From Sulfidibacterium sp964456625 (GTDB taxonomy: Bacteria > Bacteroidota > Bacteroidia > Bacteroidales > F082): a stretch of DNA of 46,126 bases. Positions 42,907-46,126 of this stretch are shown one piece after another. The notes beneath the pieces are model-generated. The model was not told where the DNA came from. It did not search any database and saw only the letters and a program-made list of their open reading frames with translations. Positions within the stretch are counted from its first letter, which is position 1, and each line of letters begins with the position of its first letter. A program made the position numbers and the translations under genes. The stretch covers positions 1-46,126 of the forward strand of contig CAYWBO010000015.1 in assembly GCA_964456625.1 (NCBI GenBank), read 5' to 3'.

Positions 42907-43698
42907 ATGAAGCCAGTTTTTTCTTTCCGGATAACCGTGATTTTGTTTTTTGCCTTGATACTTGCCGCATGTTCTGATTATCACAAAAAACAAGGTGTTT
43001 TATTTCAGACCTCCACCATCAACGCTTTGCTCCAGGGAGATTATGACGGAACGATGACATTCGGTCAGCTGAAACGACATGGTAATTTCGGGCTGGGAAC
43101 CGTCAACACCTTGAACGGGGAAATGGTAGGCCTGGATGGAAAGTTTTATCAGGTCAGAACTGACGGTAAAGCTTACCTGATCAGCGATACCATGAAAACA
43201 CCTTTTGCGGAAGTAACTTTCTTCAAGCCGGATACCATCCTTTCGTTGCAGGATTCCATCAACAGTTTTGCACAACTGGAATCTTATCTCGATCGGTTAC
43301 TGCCTACGCCGAATATTTTTTATGCTTTTAAAATTACGGGCCGTTTTGATGACATAGAAACGCGGAGTGTCCCGCAACAACACAAGCCTTATCCTTTGTT
43401 GACAGACGCGGTTAAGCATCAGGCTACTTTTGAATTTCACAATGTGGAAGGAACAATGGTGGGATTTCGTTGCCCTGCTTTTGTGAAGGGGGTTAACGTT
43501 CCCGGCTATCACTTTCATTTTATCACCGGGGACCGGAAGGCCGGAGGGCACATGCTGGCCTGCAAGTTTTATAAAGCCAGTGTGGCGATAGAATATCTGT
43601 CGCGTTTTAAGATGGATTTGCCCCGTACGTCCTCGTTTTATAATTTGAATTTGAACCAGGAAAAGACCCGGGAATTGGAAAAGGTAGAGAAGAAGTAG
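42907..43698 (+). CDS. Alpha-acetolactate decarboxylase with lipoprotein signal
   Basis: The enzyme turns 2-acetolactate into acetoin, the committed step of the butanediol pathway. The 263-residue protein shows the family stretch GTVNTLNGEMVGLDGKFYQV (about 66-85) and the zinc triad H202, H204, H215 in YHFHFITGDRKAGGH. Unusually the N-terminus is a signal peptide with a lipobox, LAAC at residues 19-22, so the enzyme should be a lipidated periplasmic or surface protein. No acetolactate synthase or butanediol dehydrogenase is adjacent, so it is an isolated step. Confidence 0.9.
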   Translation: MKPVFSFRITVILFFALILAACSDYHKKQGVLFQTSTINALLQGDYDGTMTFGQLKRHGNFGLGTVNTLNGEMVGLDGKFYQVRTDGKAYLISDTMKTPFAEVTFFKPDTILSLQDSINSFAQLESYLDRLLPTPNIFYAFKITGRFDDIETRSVPQQHKPYPLLTDAVKHQATFEFHNVEGTMVGFRCPAFVKGVNVPGYHFHFITGDRKAGGHMLACKFYKASVAIEYLSRFKMDLPRTSSFYNLNLNQEKTRELEKVEKK

Positions 43699-43743
43699 CC
43701 CGCTAGTAAACTTTATGGATGTCGGCTATTATGAGCGGGTCTT

Positions 43744-44406
43744 TTATATGTTCAGCGTTCCGCAGAAAATGCTGTTTGAAATGGCATCTTCCGAGTAGTT
43801 CCCCAGGAGCACTTTCTGCTGTATAAACACCAGGTAACAGGCAATTTGTTTTCCCATAAAACCTGACGAAAGCGTGAGGATCGCCCCACCATCGCTTCGG
43901 CGTGCCGCATCGAGTTTATAATCTGCATCGCGGCTGTCGAGGCTGCGGACCACCAGCAAAACTTTGTCGTTCGGCTTGGCCGGCAAGGTTATTTCCGCCG
44001 TATTCCAGAAGAACTTTATGGAGTCATTGGACACCAGTTTGACGATGGCTCGGGTGGCGCCCGGTAAACGTCCCCGGCTCACAAGAAACATGGAAGGGGT
44101 TACTTCAATATTGGGGTAACTGCCACTCAATGCGTTTTTGATGTTGTAGGACATAGCCGCATTGTAGGCTGATTTGTCAGCGGTGAAAGCTCCGTACCCA
44201 ATCCTGAGAAACTCTTTTAATGGCTTAATATAATTCTGTGTTTTTACAAACCGCATCCGTTGTGCCATTTGCGCTTCCGTGTTGGGGTGTTTTACGTGGG
44301 CAGGACGCGTACGCACATAATATGTGTCCTTCCACCTGCAACCCACGAGGTTGCCGACCTTTCCCGTAAAAGGTCCCTGAATGTTGTTGCTTTTCATTCT
44401 TGCCAT
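43744..44406 (-). CDS. DUF6266 family protein
   Basis: The 220-residue protein matches the Bacteroidetes family DUF6266: an N-terminal GPFTGKVGNLVGCRWKDTYY and VRTRPAHVKHPNTEAQMAQR, followed by LKEFLRIGYG and a beta-rich C-terminal half. Function is unknown. I chose ATG 44406 because CAGGAAAAT precedes it and the upstream ATG at 44442 overlaps a -7 promoter element (44440-44447). There is no signal peptide. It is a single gene. Confidence 0.75.
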   Translation of the reverse strand: MARMKSNNIQGPFTGKVGNLVGCRWKDTYYVRTRPAHVKHPNTEAQMAQRMRFVKTQNYIKPLKEFLRIGYGAFTADKSAYNAAMSYNIKNALSGSYPNIEVTPSMFLVSRGRLPGATRAIVKLVSNDSIKFFWNTAEITLPAKPNDKVLLVVRSLDSRDADYKLDAARRSDGGAILTLSSGFMGKQIACYLVFIQQKVLLGNYSEDAISNSIFCGTLNI

Positions 44407-44439
44407 ATTTTCCTGTTTTGCCGGTGAATATATTAATAC

Positions 44440-44447
44440 CAAAGATA
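44440..44447 (-). promoter_or_regulatory. -7 promoter element for the DUF6266 gene
   Basis: TATCTTTG on the minus strand, 33 bases before the chosen ATG, is an exact TAnnTTTG match. No -33 TTG was seen at the usual distance. Confidence 0.45.
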
Positions 44448-44731
44448 TACATAAATCATAGATATTGCGTATCCTGTTTTTAGCTTCTTCTATTTTTTTC
44501 GAATATAAAAAGGAAGAAGATACATAGAAAATACGAATTAAGCACGAAGAAAATTAAGTCATGGTATCTGTTTGATACGCACCAGGGAATTAGAAAGGGC
44601 GAAAAAATTTCATGTGATGCCGGATAGAAATATTTTAATGAACTATGGTTTAATATGATAAATTATGTTAAAATAGTATGTTATGGACAGATAACAAATT
44701 AGCTTCTTATCAAACGAGTATTCCTCTTTTC
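44448..44731. other. Divergent intergenic region
   Basis: These 284 AT-rich bases between the DUF6266 and methyltransferase genes show no gene, repeat or hairpin that I can support; they hold the two divergent promoters. Confidence 0.4.
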
Positions 44732-44739
44732 TATCTTTG
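44732..44739 (+). promoter_or_regulatory. -7 promoter element for the methyltransferase gene
   Basis: TATCTTTG is an exact TAnnTTTG match 23 bases before the ATG at 44763. The -33 element is unclear. Confidence 0.5.
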
Positions 44740-44762
44740 CAAAGAAATTAAAGGGACAACCT

Positions 44763-45395
44763 ATGAACAATCAGAATAAAACAAATTTCGACGAAAGAGC
44801 TGCCAACTGGGATGTCAGGCCGCAACAGATTACCATGGCCAACGGGGTGGCAGATACCATGATACGTGAATTGAACCCGACTTCAGATATGAGCGTAATG
44901 GATTTCGGATGTGGTTCCGGTCTGGTGACCATGCGGTTTCAGCCTTTGGTAAAAAAAGTCGTTGGGGTGGATAGTTCAAAAGGCATGCTGGAAGTTTTTC
45001 AGGACAAGATCAATAAGTTGGGATACGAAAATGTCACGGGCCTGCTGGCAGATCTGGAAGAAGAAGACCCGATTGAAGGAAAATTCAATCTCATCGTGAG
45101 CAGCATGGCTTTTCATCATGTAAGGAAATTACCCGAATTGCTCAGGCGGCTTTATGACCATCTGGTCCCCGGCGGCAGTATCGGCATCGCCGACCTGGAT
45201 CAGGAAGACGGTACTTTTCATAGTGACAATACCGGCGTTGTTCATTTTGGCTTTGAGCGCGAAATGCTGAAGAAACTGTTGGAAGAAGCCGGTTTTCACG
45301 ATGTGAAAGCCGTCAATGCCACCACGGTGGTCCGTGAAAGAGAAGACAAGGGGAAACGGGAGTATTCGATTTTCCTGATGACGGGGAAAAAATAA
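44763..45395 (+). CDS. Class I SAM-dependent methyltransferase
   Basis: The 210-residue protein has the SAM motif VMDFGCGSGLVT (about residues 44-55), VVGVDSSKGMLEVF, LIVSSMAFHHV and VPGGSIGIADLDQEDGTFH, as in small UbiE/ubiquinone-like methyltransferases. The substrate is unknown. It is a single gene convergent with a DoxX-like gene; a shared hairpin lies between them. Confidence 0.85.
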   Translation: MNNQNKTNFDERAANWDVRPQQITMANGVADTMIRELNPTSDMSVMDFGCGSGLVTMRFQPLVKKVVGVDSSKGMLEVFQDKINKLGYENVTGLLADLEEEDPIEGKFNLIVSSMAFHHVRKLPELLRRLYDHLVPGGSIGIADLDQEDGTFHSDNTGVVHFGFEREMLKKLLEEAGFHDVKAVNATTVVREREDKGKREYSIFLMTGKK

Positions 45396-45454
45396 ACACA
45401 ATTCAATACACAACTGTAGCACTTGTGCCACAGTTAAACCATAATAATTGAAAT

Positions 45455-45479
45455 TTCAGGAGAATTTTAATCTCCTGAA
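45455..45479. terminator. Bidirectional terminator hairpin
   Basis: TTCAGGAGA pairs with TCTCCTGAA (9 bp) around a 7-base AT loop between two convergent genes. The T run is modest on both sides. Confidence 0.65.
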
Positions 45480-45485
45480 TTACTT

Positions 45486-45857
45486 TTAGCTTTCCGCATT
45501 CCCGGCAATAAACAGGGCTGCAGCTCCCAGACCGAAGTCCTTCAGCAACATCGTCATAAATAACTGTGATTCCTGCCCTCCGTGCAGCATGCCCGGCAAA
45601 TGGATGGTCAGAATGAAGATGAGCATCAAGACAGAAAGGAGGATCATCGCCAATTTGACTTTTACGTTGATGAACAAGCTGATAGCGGCCATTACCAGGG
45701 CCAGCCCTACCAGATAAATAAAGAAAGTGTGAAATGGCAGAAACGAAGGAACGGCTCCTGCCATTTTTCCACCGGCAATAAAATGATGGATCCCGAATAC
45801 TAAAAACGGTATACCAAACAGGATCCGTCCGATTTGAGACAAAACTTTATTTTTCAT
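45486..45857 (-). CDS. DoxX-like small membrane protein
   Basis: The 123-residue protein has four membrane helices and an N-terminal GRILFGIPFLVFGIHHFIAG, close to DoxX/DoxD-type proteins of unclear function (often linked to redox stress). Internal marks are HLPGMLHG and LKDFGLGAAALFIAG. It is a single gene. Confidence 0.75.
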   Translation of the reverse strand: MKNKVLSQIGRILFGIPFLVFGIHHFIAGGKMAGAVPSFLPFHTFFIYLVGLALVMAAISLFINVKVKLAMILLSVLMLIFILTIHLPGMLHGGQESQLFMTMLLKDFGLGAAALFIAGNAES

Positions 45858-45987
45858 GACCTTTCTTTTTGGTGATACAATATTAGCAAATGGAAAGGGG
45901 AAAAAATAATTTTTTAAGGTTAATTAAGATTTCAGATAACCCGTTGCTGAGATGAAACAGACTTAACTCCCGACTTTTATAAAAGAA

Positions 45988-46020
45988 GAAACCCCTCTCT
46001 TTTAGGGTGAGAGGGGTTTC
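45988..46020 (-). terminator. Terminator of the T9SS cargo gene
   Basis: GAAACCCCTCTC pairs with GAGAGGGGTTTC over 12 bp around a 9-base loop. It is 18 bases past the stop codon of the minus-strand gene at the right edge and is followed on that strand by a T-rich run. Confidence 0.85.
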
Positions 46021-46038
46021 GGTTGAATAGGATTGGAC

Positions 46039-46126
46039 CTATTTCAGAAGGATCATTCGTTTGGTAGTAGCGTATCCGTTCAAGGTCAGTCGGTAAAAAT
46101 AGAAACCTGGTTTCAAACCTTTGGCC
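46039..46126 (-). CDS. C-terminal T9SS type A sorting domain of a secreted protein (5' part missing)
   Basis: Only the last 28 codons are in the window. They read GLKPGFYFYRLTLNGY and then ATTKRMILLK before TAG, the classic end of the T9SS type A sorting domain (G-x-Y-x-Y-x-L, N-G, T-K-R-M-x-L-x-K). The protein is therefore exported through SprA and has its tail removed at the surface. The nature of the cargo lies beyond the right edge. Confidence 0.88.
   Translation of the reverse strand, partial: AKGLKPGFYFYRLTLNGYATTKRMILLK

Noticed and set aside
43699..43745. Terminator after the acetolactate decarboxylase gene
   Set aside because: A 6-bp stem CCCGCT/AGCGGG with a loop of about 29 bases and a short T run is too weak to call.

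Overview
The window reads as chromosomal DNA of a Bacteroidetes bacterium, probably an anaerobic or facultative one. The clues are the SprA translocon of the type IX secretion system (T9SS), two GldM proteins, a T9SS type A sorting domain at the right edge, the anaerobe-type Rnf genes, a DUF6266 protein, and promoters of the Bacteroidetes form (TTG, about 20-21 bp, TAnnTTTG). Genus cannot be set from the sequence alone.

Layout. 1-5000: rnfC (cut by the left edge), rnfB and a dihydroorotate-dehydrogenase-like gene on the minus strand, divergent from rseC across a 20-bp perfect palindrome, then a cation efflux gene and a small Rieske protein. 5354-14184: ruvA, the very large sprA, and an mscS channel gene. 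14284-18867 (minus): tolC - hlyD-like adaptor - tsaB, plus comB. 18994-21234: gltX, folB, a small Cys-rich protein and tRNA-Cys. 21307-23961: a secreted GH2 glycosidase. 24186-30042: three soluble (membrane-less) receiver/histidine-kinase proteins and a NarL-type regulator. 30245-41846: an unusual surface-structure locus. 41866-46126: two methyltransferases, an exported acetolactate decarboxylase, a DUF6266 protein, a DoxX-like protein and the C-terminus of a T9SS cargo protein.

The part most worth attention is 30245-41846. It holds six related small secreted beta-rich proteins (pilin-like; all align on an S-[CYTF]-T/N-G type motif), a PapD-like periplasmic chaperone candidate, a 901-residue usher-like outer-membrane barrel with C-terminal Ig-like domains, and two tandem GldM paralogues, GldM being the periplasmic shaft of the T9SS/gliding motor. 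The first GldM keeps the motor-coupling N-terminus (including Arg9). The second has lost it and carries a different membrane segment, with a 13-nt relic of the old start still visible upstream. Two of the subunit genes sit in separate cassettes, each with three 21-bp-phased direct repeats, an 11-bp gap to a perfect Bacteroidetes promoter, the gene, and a strong terminator; a related 21-bp pair lies before the first subunit gene. I infer a chaperone/usher-like fibre system tied to a T9SS-type rotary motor and controlled by a dedicated regulator; I know of no described system with this combination.
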